A stretch of 64,000 nt of DNA, from positions 62,001 to 126,000 of the forward strand of contig JAWQJJ010000006.1 of assembly GCA_033485155.1 (NCBI GenBank), in the 5' to 3' direction. Positions 17,387 through 26,330 of the stretch are shown piece by piece; within the stretch, counting starts at the first letter, position 1, and each line of letters begins with the position of its first letter. The notes below the pieces were generated by a model, which was not told the DNA's origin, did no database searches, and saw only the letters and a list, made by a program, of their open reading frames with translations. A program made the translations under genes and the position numbers. The DNA comes from Methanomassiliicoccus sp. Its GTDB lineage: Archaea; Thermoplasmatota; Thermoplasmata; Methanomassiliicoccales; Methanomassiliicoccaceae.

Positions 17387-17553
17387 TGGCTATGATGCTT
17401 CGAGACTCATCAATGGCCATACCGTGAATTTGAATCCTCTCTCAAGTTACATTTGACCTCCAATCCCGCTCTCCGGCTCCATCTAGGTTTCAGTTAGCGA
17501 TCGGAAAAGGGACACCCCAACATTTATCGGTCATGAGGGAGTAGTTAGGGCGC

Positions 17554-17625
17554 CCACCATGCTGAGGGTCGCGGACTAATCTCATGGTCCGGACAGAGCT
17601 GTAATTGACCCTCAGCGGGTGGACA
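17554..17625. other. Long imperfect stem-loop, possible structured RNA
   Basis: CCACC at 17554-17558 and GCTGAGGGTC at 17561-17570 pair with GACCCTCAGC (17607-17616) and GGTGG (17618-17622). This gives 15 base pairs with one small internal loop. Inside, CGGAC and GTCCG form a second short stem. On the plus strand an ACA follows the stem directly, as in H/ACA guide RNAs, but I see no clear guide pocket or K-turn. It lies in the gene-free 17387-17732 interval. It could also be a terminator for the flanking convergent genes. The rest of the interval shows nothing else. Confidence 0.35.
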
Positions 17626-17732
17626 CTTATTGTCTTCCGTATTTTGCGAAGCTTGTAATCAATTCCTTGAGGCTTCAGGTGGCTTGGTCCCGAACCATGG
17701 AATCAATATGTCATGATCTGGATTAAAATTGT

Positions 17733-18551
17733 TTAGCCACTCGGGGCTGGTGGGTCTGTCGCCTCCTCAGGATCAAGTGCTATCTCAGGCGTGTCAGCGG
17801 GGACTCCCTGCGAGCAGGGTGGAGATCCCAGCGCCGCTGCAGGCTTTTTGATGGCCTTCGGAGTCGACCGTATCTTCACCGGCCCGATGAGCTCACGCGT
17901 CTCTTGAGAGAACATACGCTTGATCGAATCTGCCAGGTCCTCGATATCCATAGATCGCCCTGTCTCCCGCTTCACATTCCTCCGGATGGCGTTGAGCACG
18001 TCCTCGTGGAACAACGCCTTGGAGATCGAAGCTGGACTCAGCGCGACCTGACAGGCCCAAAAGTCATCGAGGCCGCCCTTGCTGAGTGACTTGCGGTGCA
18101 GGACCACCAACGTCGCCTCGCATTTATTGATGTCATCGGTGGACAGATCGAGATGGAACGCCCGCTCGTACTCGATGCCCTCACTGAACGTCAAGTGATA
18201 AAGGTTCCATTCTACTCCATTGGTCAGCAGCACCCAATTATAGTTGTTCCTGGAAGCATAGCTCTGGGCCTGTTCGATCTGCCGGTCGCGGAGTGCCACG
18301 GTCGGCGCCTTGACCTCGATCAACAGCCTTGGCACGCCGTCGATCTTGATCATTAAATCCACATACTTGTCGCGGAGTTGCGCCTCCCTGCTGATCTCCT
18401 TGAACGCATCGTAGCCGAAGACATCCTCGAACATCTTGACCAGTCGCAGGACGGTGTCCGCTTCGTTGATGTTCTGCTCCTTAGCATCCAGCATTATTGC
18501 CTGATATCTCTTCAGCTGTGCTTTGTCAATATAGTCCTTGGTGACACTCAT
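17733..18551 (-). CDS. Stand-alone HsdR N-terminal-like (PD-(D/E)XK) protein
   Basis: The first 170 residues resemble the N-terminal nuclease-like domain of type I restriction R subunits. The core is VFGYDAFKEISRE, then YVDLMIKIDGVPRLLIEVKAP (D...E-x-K) and QAQSYASRNNYNWVLLTNG. The helicase part of HsdR is missing. The C-terminus is a Pro/Ala/Glu-rich tail. No hsdM or hsdS is adjacent. Such short proteins occur alone in many archaea and function is unproven. ATG 18551 is preferred over GTG 18560 on the spacing to GGGG upstream. Confidence 0.75.
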   Translation of the reverse strand: MSVTKDYIDKAQLKRYQAIMLDAKEQNINEADTVLRLVKMFEDVFGYDAFKEISREAQLRDKYVDLMIKIDGVPRLLIEVKAPTVALRDRQIEQAQSYASRNNYNWVLLTNGVEWNLYHLTFSEGIEYERAFHLDLSTDDINKCEATLVVLHRKSLSKGGLDDFWACQVALSPASISKALFHEDVLNAIRRNVKRETGRSMDIEDLADSIKRMFSQETRELIGPVKIRSTPKAIKKPAAALGSPPCSQGVPADTPEIALDPEEATDPPAPSG

Positions 18552-18560
18552 TATCCCCAC

Positions 18561-19104
18561 TCACTGGATGATATTTCTGAGAACGTTTAATGGTTGGCAA
18601 GGACTGCATCGATGCTTCGTTCGATCCACCGCATATTCGAGAACAACATTCTTCATTTCGAGAGATCCGATGGTCTCGGTGTTAAGCGATCATCAAGCAA
18701 ATTTAGCTCGAGACCGGGGTCAAAGGTTTGATGTCCTATCAGCCGCCGGCGATTAGCTTGTAGAAGGCAATGTCATCCTCGACGGGGCGGCTTTCACCGA
18801 GTATGGTCGGAGCGGGCCTGATCGGCATACTTGGATGCGGGCGGCACGGCGCAATTATGTGTGTCGGATGTCTCGAGGAGTATGGCCTGCCCTTTCGCTG
18901 CTCGTCTGGTGCGGCATTATCGCAAACCGGAAGGGCGATGAGGGAATAACTTCGTCGACGGCAAGGAATCGTTAGTAGAATTCTCCGTGGCAATATAACT
19001 TGCATCTCCATTCATATTTACCATGGTTTGATGACCATTTTCAAGATTGTTGGAACCGGATGCTGTCAAATATTGCTTTGATGACAATATATGAGGGACT
19101 GTAG
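18561..19104. other. Gap of about 540 nt without a supported gene
   Basis: No frame here has convincing coding character. A 7-bp dyad GGTCTCG (18672-18678) / CGAGACC (18709-18715) is visible. A TATA-like AAATATTG at 19068-19075 fits the start of the next gene. A frame ending at the TAA near 18948 contains a Gly-rich GILGCGRHGA segment that might be a gene fragment. Confidence 0.3.
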
Positions 19105-19992
19105 ATGGATCAGGACGCTTTGGAAAATATTTTGAAAGCAGGGGCCGTGACGCGGGAGGCACGTCAGCTTGGAGCAGACATGATCGCCGAGGGCGTAAGC
19201 CTCCTCAGTGTTGCAGAGGAGACGGAGGCATACATCCGCAAGAAGGGAGCGAAACCCGCGTTTCCTGTGAATATAAGCATCAATCAGATCGCTGCTCACT
19301 ATACTCCGGCCTCGAATGATACATCTACCTTCCGTCGAGGAGATGTTGTGAAGCTGGATGTAGGGGCGCATGTGAATGGCTACATGGGCGACACCGCAGT
19401 AACGGTCGAGGTAGGCACGAGGAACTGGAGCAGCTTGATCGAAGCACCATCTAAAGCGCTGTCGATGGTGATCGAGATGATCGGCGAAGGAGTACCCATT
19501 AGTGCACTCGGGGGCACGATCGAGAGGGGCATACGAAGCAATGGATTTGTGCCGATACGCAACCTTGCGGGTCATGAGATCAAACAGCACAATCTTCACT
19601 CGGGCCTGTCTATCTCCAATTATGATGATGGTAACACTGCGAAGGTACGCAAAGATATGCTACTGGCAATCGAGCCATTCGCCACCAATGGTGCAGGGGA
19701 GGTCGATAATACCAAACCTGGAAACATTTACATATTTTTAAGGGACCGTGAGATCAAAGACTCTGGTGCAAGCCGCCTCTTCAGCATGATCAAAGATGAA
19801 TTCGGAAGTCTGGCTTTCTGCGAGAGGTGGTGCACGGCCTTCGATCCCAAAGCATCCGCTCACTTGAGGACCCTTGTTAGGCATGGAGCCATCTATGCAT
19901 ATCCGATCCTAACGGAAGTGAAGGGTGGAATGGTCTCCCAGACTGAGCATACCATACTAGTAAACGGCTCCAAGGCACAAGTGACGACTTAG
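19105..19992 (+). CDS. map: Methionine aminopeptidase, type II
   Basis: The enzyme removes the initiator Met from nascent proteins in the cytosol. All five metal ligands of the pita-bread fold are visible: Asp in VKLDVGAHV, Asp in MGDTAVTV, His in AGHEIKQH, Glu in LAIEPFA and Glu in SQTEHT. The helical insertion between the fourth and fifth ligands (about 200-265) is the type II hallmark. Length (295) matches archaeal MetAP2. A TATA-like AAATATTG lies 30-37 nt upstream of the ATG. It is monocistronic. Confidence 0.95.
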   Translation: MDQDALENILKAGAVTREARQLGADMIAEGVSLLSVAEETEAYIRKKGAKPAFPVNISINQIAAHYTPASNDTSTFRRGDVVKLDVGAHVNGYMGDTAVTVEVGTRNWSSLIEAPSKALSMVIEMIGEGVPISALGGTIERGIRSNGFVPIRNLAGHEIKQHNLHSGLSISNYDDGNTAKVRKDMLLAIEPFATNGAGEVDNTKPGNIYIFLRDREIKDSGASRLFSMIKDEFGSLAFCERWCTAFDPKASAHLRTLVRHGAIYAYPILTEVKGGMVSQTEHTILVNGSKAQVTT

Positions 19993-20350
19993 AGCGCGAA
20001 GACAGGGATCCCGTTTGGTGATATTTGTGGTGTTTCCATCGGCTCTCATTCTGAAGGGATCTAGTAACTCGAGGTGGTGACGACCGAATGGTCCATCATA
20101 CAGTCCCCGTCGATCCCAAAAGAAGCTAATGTTGATCATTATGCGATAAACATAGCTGCCGTTCCGGATGCCTTGAGCTGAGTTCTGATCGCTTCCTGGC
20201 GTCCTCGCTATGGTATGTGACGCGAGGGTGGCCGTAGTCTCGATAAAAAGGGGGACGATCAACAAGCGGGAAAGCTGGCCATGTAATCCTTGCCAGTAAA
20301 CTCTGGTACCGAAAGATATATTTCATCTTGGCGATTGACAAGGGTTCAGC
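19993..20350. other. Gap between map and cysE
   Basis: No gene supported on either strand. A TATA element AGATATATTTC at 20315-20325 is placed 26-36 nt before the cysE ATG. Frames in this interval lack coding-like composition. Confidence 0.4.
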
Positions 20351-20992
20351 ATGTCCTGGAAAGATGACGTTAGGACGGTTCTGGAGCGCGACCCGGCGCC
20401 CAAGTCTTTCTCAGAGGCGCTGATGTTCAGCCCCGGTCTTCACGCCATCCTCATTCACCGCGTCTCGCACAAGCTGTACCTGAAGGGCGAGTACAAGCTC
20501 GCCCGTCTCCTTAACTACTGGGGACGGGTGCTCACTGGCGCTGACGTACATCCCGGGGCCACCGTGGGCAAGGGGTTCTTCATCGATCACGCTACGGGAG
20601 TGGTCATCGGCGAGACCTCGATCATCGGTGACAATGTGTCTATATTCCAGGGGGTGACCCTGGGAGGGGTCTCGACCTCCAAGGAGAAGCGGCACCCCAC
20701 TATACAGGATAACGTCATCATAGGCGCTCATGCCACTGTTCTGGGAGATATCACCGTGGGGGAGAACTCCAAGATCGGGGCGGGATCGGTGGTGGTCAAG
20801 GATGTGCCCCCCAACAGTACCGTGGTCGGGATCCCCGGAAAGGTGGTCCGGAAGAACGGCGAGAAGCCCGCGCAGCCCCGGATGGAGAATCTTCCAGACC
20901 CCATGATCACCGTTCTAAATGACATCTGCACCTCCATCGACCGTCTGGAGCGCCGGGTGGAGGAACTGGAAGAAAAGGTCAAGAAGGATTGA
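20351..20992 (+). CDS. cysE: Serine O-acetyltransferase
   Basis: This enzyme acetylates L-serine with acetyl-CoA, the first step of cysteine synthesis. The C-terminal left-handed beta helix is clear: repeats such as [35 protein letters not shown] and [18 protein letters not shown]. The catalytic His lies in FIDHATGVV and a second in KRHPTI. At 213 residues it is the short form. The last 30 residues form a charged coiled coil ([15 protein letters not shown]). It probably supplies O-acetylserine to CysK (11.8 kb). The CysRS gene follows 220 nt downstream. Confidence 0.93.
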   Translation: MSWKDDVRTVLERDPAPKSFSEALMFSPGLHAILIHRVSHKLYLKGEYKLARLLNYWGRVLTGADVHPGATVGKGFFIDHATGVVIGETSIIGDNVSIFQGVTLGGVSTSKEKRHPTIQDNVIIGAHATVLGDITVGENSKIGAGSVVVKDVPPNSTVVGIPGKVVRKNGEKPAQPRMENLPDPMITVLNDICTSIDRLERRVEELEEKVKKD

Positions 20993-21063
20993 AACCAACC
21001 TCCTTGGTTAACGGCACATTGTGCTCTTATCCTACATTGGGGCAGAGGGTAACTTGGAGGCTG

Positions 21064-21095
21064 TGCTCCTCATCGCTCTCTCGAGAGCGTGAGCA
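21064..21095 (+). terminator. Stem-loop between cysE and cysS
   Basis: CTCA-T-CGCTCT pairs with AGAGCG-TGAG around a CTCG loop (10 bp, one bulged T). TGCTC just upstream can compete for GAGCA. It may end the cysE transcript. No T-run follows. The alternating pairing could also be regulatory. Confidence 0.35.
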
Positions 21096-21209
21096 TGGAG
21101 GCCTCATGGGAGGGGTCGAGCGAAGGTACTCTCCCTGCCGCGCCCCCCATTCCCCGCTTTCACAGAAGACTCCACACTCGCATAAGTTAAAAAAAGCACC
21201 GAACCATTA

Positions 21210-22631
21210 GTGGGGCGGGATACTTTGGCTCTTAGAATATTCAATACCCTGACCAAGCGCGAGGAGGAGTTCGTACCGATCGATGACCGTAATGTCAAGA
21301 TGTACGTCTGCGGCGTCACCGTGTACGATGACATCCACATGGGGCATGCACGTTCGATCATCGTCTTCGACATGATCGCCCGCTACCTCCGCTCCCGCGG
21401 CTATGAGGTCACCCACCTGACCAACTTTACCGACGTGGATGACAAGATCATCAACCGCGCGGCGGAGATGGGAATGGAGCCGTTGGCGCTCTCGAAGATG
21501 TACATCGAGCGGTACTTCCGGGACGTCGACGCCCTGGGAGTAAGAAGAGCGGACGGGTATCCCAAGGCCTCGGAGAACATTGACCAGATCATCAACATGA
21601 CTCAGAGGATCATCGATCACGGCTTCGCGTACAAGAGCGAGGATGGCAGCGTCTACTTCGCCGTGGACAAGGTCGAAGACTATGGGCGGCTCACGGGGCA
21701 GAAGCTCGAGGACATGCAGGCCGGGGCCCGGGTCGAAGTCAACGAGCTGAAAAGGAACCCCTACGACTTTGCGCTGTGGAAGGCAGCCAAGCCCGGAGAG
21801 ATCGCCTGGGATTCCCCGTGGGGCAAGGGGCGGCCGGGCTGGCACATCGAGTGCTCAGCCATGTGCACCGAGTACCTCGGCGAGACGATTGACATTCACG
21901 GCGGAGGGAATGATCTCATCTTCCCCCATCACGAGAACGAGATCCTACAGTCCGAAGCCGCCAACTGCAAGCCGCTGGCAAGGTACTGGATCCACAACGG
22001 TATGCTCCAGGTACAGGATGCCAAGATGTCCAAATCGCTGAAGAACTTCTTCGCCGTCAAAGACGTTCTGGCCAAGCACACCAAGGAGGAGATCCGCTTC
22101 TATGTGCTGTCCGCCCACTACCGTGGCCCGCAGGTGTACTCGGAGGCGGCCCTGGAGGAGGCTGCGGCGAGCCTGCGCCGGCTGCATAATACCTACCATG
22201 AGCTCAAGGCAGCCGCGGGCAGCGCAAAGGGTAACAACGACGCCACAGACCTCGCCGCACGGTTCCGTCAGCGGTTCGTGGAGGCGATGGACCAGGACTT
22301 CAACACTCGGGCGGCGATGTCTGAGGTGTTCGAGCTGGTCCGAGAGACGAACCGCCTGCTGGGGAGCGGGGAGCTGAGCGCCCAAGGGGCGCACGAGGTG
22401 CTCGGCGCTCTCGAGGAGATGGACAAGGTATTCGCCATCCTGCCGACTGTAGAGGCGGCGACCGAAGACCGTTCCGGCGAGGTCATCGACATCCTCATCG
22501 AGGTGCGCAACGAGCTGCGCAAGCGGAAGCAATACGACCTGGCGGACAGGATACGCGACCGCCTGAAGGAAAAGGGAGTGGAGCTGCAGGACACCGCGGA
22601 GGGTGTGAGGTGGAAGCGGACCGGGAACTGA
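21210..22631 (+). CDS. cysS: Cysteinyl-tRNA synthetase
   Basis: This class I synthetase charges tRNA-Cys. It has the HIGH-type motif HMGHARS, the KMSKS loop KMSKSLKNF, and zinc ligands in YVCGVTVYD and WHIECSAM plus the later HHENE. The length of 473 is typical. Family members begin near the residues [13 protein letters not shown]. The GTG at 21210 adds six residues and a TTG at 21225 is an alternative, with GGGCGGGAT before it. Its 3' end overlaps the radical SAM gene by 22 nt. Direct charging by CysRS means the SepRS/SepCysS route is not needed. Confidence 0.95.
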   Translation: MGRDTLALRIFNTLTKREEEFVPIDDRNVKMYVCGVTVYDDIHMGHARSIIVFDMIARYLRSRGYEVTHLTNFTDVDDKIINRAAEMGMEPLALSKMYIERYFRDVDALGVRRADGYPKASENIDQIINMTQRIIDHGFAYKSEDGSVYFAVDKVEDYGRLTGQKLEDMQAGARVEVNELKRNPYDFALWKAAKPGEIAWDSPWGKGRPGWHIECSAMCTEYLGETIDIHGGGNDLIFPHHENEILQSEAANCKPLARYWIHNGMLQVQDAKMSKSLKNFFAVKDVLAKHTKEEIRFYVLSAHYRGPQVYSEAALEEAAASLRRLHNTYHELKAAAGSAKGNNDATDLAARFRQRFVEAMDQDFNTRAAMSEVFELVRETNRLLGSGELSAQGAHEVLGALEEMDKVFAILPTVEAATEDRSGEVIDILIEVRNELRKRKQYDLADRIRDRLKEKGVELQDTAEGVRWKRTGN

Positions 22632-23647
22632 TAGCGCGCAAGAAGGCGATGCTGCTGGCCAGCGGGCCGGTGAGGGTGGCCAATAGCTTCCGGCCGCCCT
22701 TTCCGGTGTCCCGTTCTACGGCCGGGCCGGGGGCTGGATCGACCGCCATCGTCCTGACATTTGCCGGCACCAGGCTGAAGAAGGCGATCACCACCGGAGA
22801 TGCGGAGTACTCCCTAGTAGGTGACGGTCCCCGTTACACGCTGATGCACGGGGAAGAGGTGTTCGTGGAGGAGGTGGAGATCAGGCCCACTGTGGCCCAT
22901 GCTCCCGAGCAGGCGTTCTATAATCTCGACACCGAATGCATCTATCACTGCCGCTTCTGCACCTCCCCCGCCCTGGACCGAAAGATCACCAAAGGCCTCG
23001 ATCCAGATAGGGTCGTGTCGATGATCCTGAGGTCGGCGGAGAGGTCGGACCTGAAGGCGGTGGCGGTCACCTCCGCGGTGATCAAGGACGCTCAGAGCAC
23101 GGTGGACAAGCTGGCGTACGTTATCTCCCATGTGCGAAAGGAACTGCCGGACATACCTATCGGGGTCGAGCCGTATATCGACCGCCTGGAGCAGGTTGAC
23201 CAGCTGAAGGAGGCCGGCGCCGACGAGATCAAACTGAACATCGAAACCTTCGATCGGGAGATCTTCGAGAAGGTATGTGGGGAGCAGGACCTGGACCGCA
23301 TCCTCGGGGCCATCGCCCACGCGGCGGAGGTGTTCGGCCGGGGGAAGGTGACATCCAACATCATCGTGGGGATGGGGGAGTCGGACGAGAACGTCCTCGA
23401 GGGGGTCGAGCTCCTGGCCACGATGGGATGCGTCGCCACGCTTCGTCCCCTGCGGTTAAACGACATCAATCGGGGGCCGATGACCGAGGCGCTGGGAGAG
23501 CTGGAACCGATCACCCCGGAGCGCATGCTTCGTCTCGCCCGCCAGCACCGGGCGGTCCTTGAGCGGCACGGTCTGACCTCATACACCCTGCACACTATGT
23601 GTCACGAGTGCGGATGCTGTGACATCGTGCCCTTCCGAGATATTTAG
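22610..23647 (+). CDS. Radical SAM protein with C-terminal Cys cluster
   Basis: The [4Fe-4S]/SAM motif is C-x3-C-x2-C at residues 110, 114 and 117 (DTECIYHCRFCTSP). A TIM-barrel body follows, with GVEPYIDRLEQ, KLNIETFDREIFEKVCG and NIIVGMGESDENV as in the biotin-synthase/Elp3-like branch. The C-terminus carries CHECGCC (residues 331-337), a second potential cluster site. The first 100 residues form an extra domain. It overlaps cysS by 22 nt, so it is probably co-transcribed. The substrate is unknown. It is not PylB, whose N-terminal and cluster regions differ. Confidence 0.82.
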   Translation: MEADRELIARKKAMLLASGPVRVANSFRPPFPVSRSTAGPGAGSTAIVLTFAGTRLKKAITTGDAEYSLVGDGPRYTLMHGEEVFVEEVEIRPTVAHAPEQAFYNLDTECIYHCRFCTSPALDRKITKGLDPDRVVSMILRSAERSDLKAVAVTSAVIKDAQSTVDKLAYVISHVRKELPDIPIGVEPYIDRLEQVDQLKEAGADEIKLNIETFDREIFEKVCGEQDLDRILGAIAHAAEVFGRGKVTSNIIVGMGESDENVLEGVELLATMGCVATLRPLRLNDINRGPMTEALGELEPITPERMLRLARQHRAVLERHGLTSYTLHTMCHECGCCDIVPFRDI

Positions 23648-23654
23648 GCACCAC

Positions 23655-23703
23655 GTTTAGGTGGGCCACACTTTTTAATATCATATGTTAGTTGCCCCTA
23701 AAC
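23655..23703 (+). promoter_or_regulatory. Candidate DtxR-family operator flanking the dtxR TATA box
   Basis: GTTTAGG at 23655-23661 and its exact reverse complement CCTAAAC at 23697-23703 bracket the TATA box. A further TTTAGG is at 23643-23648, and TTAG-N6-CTAA is at 23688-23701. Archaeal DtxR-type regulators use TTAGG/CCTAA half-sites, so autoregulation by iron is likely. Confidence 0.5.
23672..23681 (+). promoter_or_regulatory. TATA box of the dtxR-feoB operon
   Basis: TTTTTAATAT ends 22 nt before the ATG at 23704, predicting a leaderless or nearly leaderless mRNA. Confidence 0.6.
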
Positions 23704-24366
23704 ATGGTTAGTGAGAACGCCGAGGACTATCTCGCCTGTATTTACGACCTAACGAGAGAGGTAGGATCGGTGAAGACCACGGCCATAGCGGCTAAGCTGG
23801 ATCTCACCCCGGCCAGCGTCACTGAGATGACCCAGAAGCTGGCCGCCGAGGGATACCTCAACTACGAGAAGTACAAAGGCGTCACCCTGACCTCCAAGGG
23901 ACGGAAGGTAGCGGAGCGCATCAAGCGCCGCCATCGGCTGCTGGAGCGCTTCCTGGTGGATATCGTGGGCATGCAGAAGGAACAGAGCCACCAAGAGGCG
24001 ATGAAACTGGAGCACAACGTCTCCGATGGCACCGTCGAGGTCATCAATCAGATCCTAAACTATCCGACCTGCTGCCCGGACGGCGATCCCATCCCTCCGA
24101 GCGATTCGATCATTCTTCATGATCCCGACCTCTCCATGCCCCTAACCGACCTGTCGGACGGGGACCGGGGCAAGATCACCCACCTGGCGAGCGAGGACTC
24201 GGCCAAGATCAAGAGGCTAATTTCCATGGGGTTCGTACCAGGGCGCACGATATCGGTCGAGGAGCGGATCCCTCTGGGGGGGCCGATACTGGTCCAGATG
24301 CAGGAGATGAAGGTCGCCCTGTCCCGTGACTATGCCTCCAAGGTCATGGTTAGGAAGTGCGATTGA
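23704..24366 (+). CDS. DtxR/IdeR-family iron-dependent regulator with FeoA domain
   Basis: An N-terminal winged helix (VKTTAIAAKLDLTPASVTEM) is followed by the DtxR dimerisation/metal domain (QEAMKLEHNVSDGTVEVI, then PTCCPDGDPIPP). A C-terminal FeoA/SH3-like domain (about 150-220) contains KRLISMGFVPGRTISV. Metal binding should drive DNA binding. A TTG four codons upstream is possible, but ATG 23704 fits the promoter. The stop overlaps the feoB start (TGATG), and dyads flank its own TATA box. It therefore most likely controls iron uptake from this operon. Confidence 0.92.
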   Translation: MVSENAEDYLACIYDLTREVGSVKTTAIAAKLDLTPASVTEMTQKLAAEGYLNYEKYKGVTLTSKGRKVAERIKRRHRLLERFLVDIVGMQKEQSHQEAMKLEHNVSDGTVEVINQILNYPTCCPDGDPIPPSDSIILHDPDLSMPLTDLSDGDRGKITHLASEDSAKIKRLISMGFVPGRTISVEERIPLGGPILVQMQEMKVALSRDYASKVMVRKCD

Positions 24367-26282
24367 TGAAGATCGTCCTGGCCGGCAACCTCAACGTCGG
24401 CAAGTCAGCTCTCTTCAGTCGGATCACTGGCATAGGGGTCATCTCGGCCAACTATCCGGGCACCACGGTGCAGTTCGAGTCCGCCTCGGTCACCCACAAG
24501 GGGCAAAGGATCGAGGTGTTCGATCTGCCGGGAACCTATTCCCTCGCAGGTGTCACCGAGGACGAGCGGGTCGCTACCACCCTCCTGGCGGAGAAGGACC
24601 CTGATTACGTTATAGCGGTCCTCGACGCCACCCGGCTGGAGCAAGGCATGGTCCTTGTCCTCCAGCTAATCGAGCTCGGGTACCGGGTCATCATCGCCCT
24701 CAACTTCATGGACCAGGCGCGGAAGCGGATGACCCTGGATGTCAAGGGGTTAGAGAAGATCCTCCAGGTCCCGGTGGTGCCCACGGTGGCCCTCACCGGG
24801 GAGGGGGTCGACCGCCTCATGGACCTTGCCGTTTCGGGCACCGTTCACCGTGCCTATTACGTAACGCGCTACGACAGTCACATCGAGGCGTTCCTAGAGG
24901 AGATGGCCGCAGGGGTGGTGGAGACGGAGTCCGGCTTTCCCATCCGGGGCGCGTCGATCAAGCTCCTGGAGAATAATCCCTACTTCACCAAGCAATTCAG
25001 TCCTAGCATAAAGACGCTGGCTGACGAATACCGCAAGGAGTTCCGCGAGCAGCACTATGAGGATGTCGAGGTTCACATCGCCAGGGACCGCTATGGTGAA
25101 GCTGGGAAGATAGCCTCAGAGGTCATCAGTTGGCTCCCCATGAGGGACCTGACCGTCAAGGATCGCATCTCCGACCTCACCCTGCGCCCGCGCACCGGTA
25201 TCCCCATCCTCATCGGCATACTCGTTGGCATCTTCCTCTCGGTCGTCGTCATCGGCGGCTTCCTGGAAACGCTCATCATCGACGTGTACACCACGATCAC
25301 CGGTAACTTCTTCGATCAGCTTGCCGCGTTCATCGGCGGGACGCTGGGGGCGGCCATCGCTTCGGGCATCAACCTCTCCATCGAGGCCATCCTGGCCATC
25401 GTCATTCCGTATATCTTGGTATTCTACCTCATCCTCGGGCTGCTGGAGGACTCCGGCTATCTCCCCCGGGCAGTGATGCTGCTGGACGGCCTCATGGTCC
25501 GTCTGGGCCTGCACGGTCGGGCCATAATACCTATGGTGGTCGGAACCGGCTGCAACGTCCCCGCCATCCTGGCCACCCGCACGCTGGAGTCCAAGAGGGA
25601 GAGGCTAATCCTGGCGACCATCATCGTCATGGCCGTGCCCTGCTCCGCCCAGACCGTGATCATCATCGGCACAGTAGGTCAGCACTCCGGCATCCTATGG
25701 GCTGCCCTGATCTACCTGGTGCTGCTGAGCCTCGCCCTCATCCTGGGCCGGGTGCTTCACATCCTGCTAAGGGAAGAACCGGCGAGCCTGGTCATCGAGA
25801 TCCCCGAGCTGTCCATGCCCTCAGCCAGGAACGTACTGTCGAAGACCTGGCTGAGGGTGAAGGATTTCTTCATCATCGCCTTCCCGCTGCTCCTCGTCGG
25901 CAGCCTCATATTAGAAGCCCTCATGCGCTACAACGTCCTCAACGCGCTGGTGGACCCCTTGAGCTTCCTGACCGTAGGTCTTCTCGGCCTACCGGCGGTG
26001 ACCATCGTGGCCTTGATCTTCGGAGTACTGAGGAAGGAGATGGCCCTGCAGATCCTCTTTGTCATCTTCTCCCTGAGCGCCGGGGCAGACCTAGGTGCCG
26101 TGCTCACGTCCGAGCAGCTCTTCGTGTTCGCCCTGGTGATGGCGACCTACATGCCATGCATTGGTGTATTCGCCGCGCTCACCAAGGAGTTCGGGGTGAA
26201 GGAAGCGGTCTCCGTGTCCATCGCTTCCATCGTCCTCGCCTTCCTGCTGGGGGGAGCGGCCAACTTCCTTTTCTCGCTCTGA
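24366..26282 (+). CDS. feoB: Ferrous iron transporter B
   Basis: This is a GTP-gated Fe(II) importer. The G domain shows GNLNVGKSAL (G1), a switch region around NYPGTT, DLPGTYSL (G3) and a G4-like NFMDQA in place of the usual NMxD. The helical spacer is followed by about 8 membrane helices carrying the Gate motifs VVGTGCNVPAI and MAVPCSAQ, and a C-terminal ATYMPCIG. Length is 638 residues. It starts at ATG 24366, inside the regulator's stop codon, so the two are translationally coupled. No separate feoA is seen. That domain is fused to the regulator. Confidence 0.96.
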   Translation: MKIVLAGNLNVGKSALFSRITGIGVISANYPGTTVQFESASVTHKGQRIEVFDLPGTYSLAGVTEDERVATTLLAEKDPDYVIAVLDATRLEQGMVLVLQLIELGYRVIIALNFMDQARKRMTLDVKGLEKILQVPVVPTVALTGEGVDRLMDLAVSGTVHRAYYVTRYDSHIEAFLEEMAAGVVETESGFPIRGASIKLLENNPYFTKQFSPSIKTLADEYRKEFREQHYEDVEVHIARDRYGEAGKIASEVISWLPMRDLTVKDRISDLTLRPRTGIPILIGILVGIFLSVVVIGGFLETLIIDVYTTITGNFFDQLAAFIGGTLGAAIASGINLSIEAILAIVIPYILVFYLILGLLEDSGYLPRAVMLLDGLMVRLGLHGRAIIPMVVGTGCNVPAILATRTLESKRERLILATIIVMAVPCSAQTVIIIGTVGQHSGILWAALIYLVLLSLALILGRVLHILLREEPASLVIEIPELSMPSARNVLSKTWLRVKDFFIIAFPLLLVGSLILEALMRYNVLNALVDPLSFLTVGLLGLPAVTIVALIFGVLRKEMALQILFVIFSLSAGADLGAVLTSEQLFVFALVMATYMPCIGVFAALTKEFGVKEAVSVSIASIVLAFLLGGAANFLFSL

Positions 26283-26330
26283 GCGCTCCGCAAGTCACTT
26301 ATACAGTGCGGTTCTCAGAACGTCCGGGAG

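Noticed and set aside
18672-18715. A GGTCTCG/CGAGACC dyad in the 18.6-19.1 kb gap
   Set aside because: Only 7 bp with a 30-nt spacer, no nearby promoter or T-run. It is likely chance.
19957-20265. A 102-codon minus-strand frame downstream of map
   Set aside because: It overlaps the map 3' end, has no promoter or family similarity, and the composition is not gene-like.
22610-23647. Radical SAM gene as PylB (pyrrolysine synthesis)
   Set aside because: The N-terminal domain, cluster spacing context and C-terminal Cys motif do not match PylB, and no other pyl genes are present.
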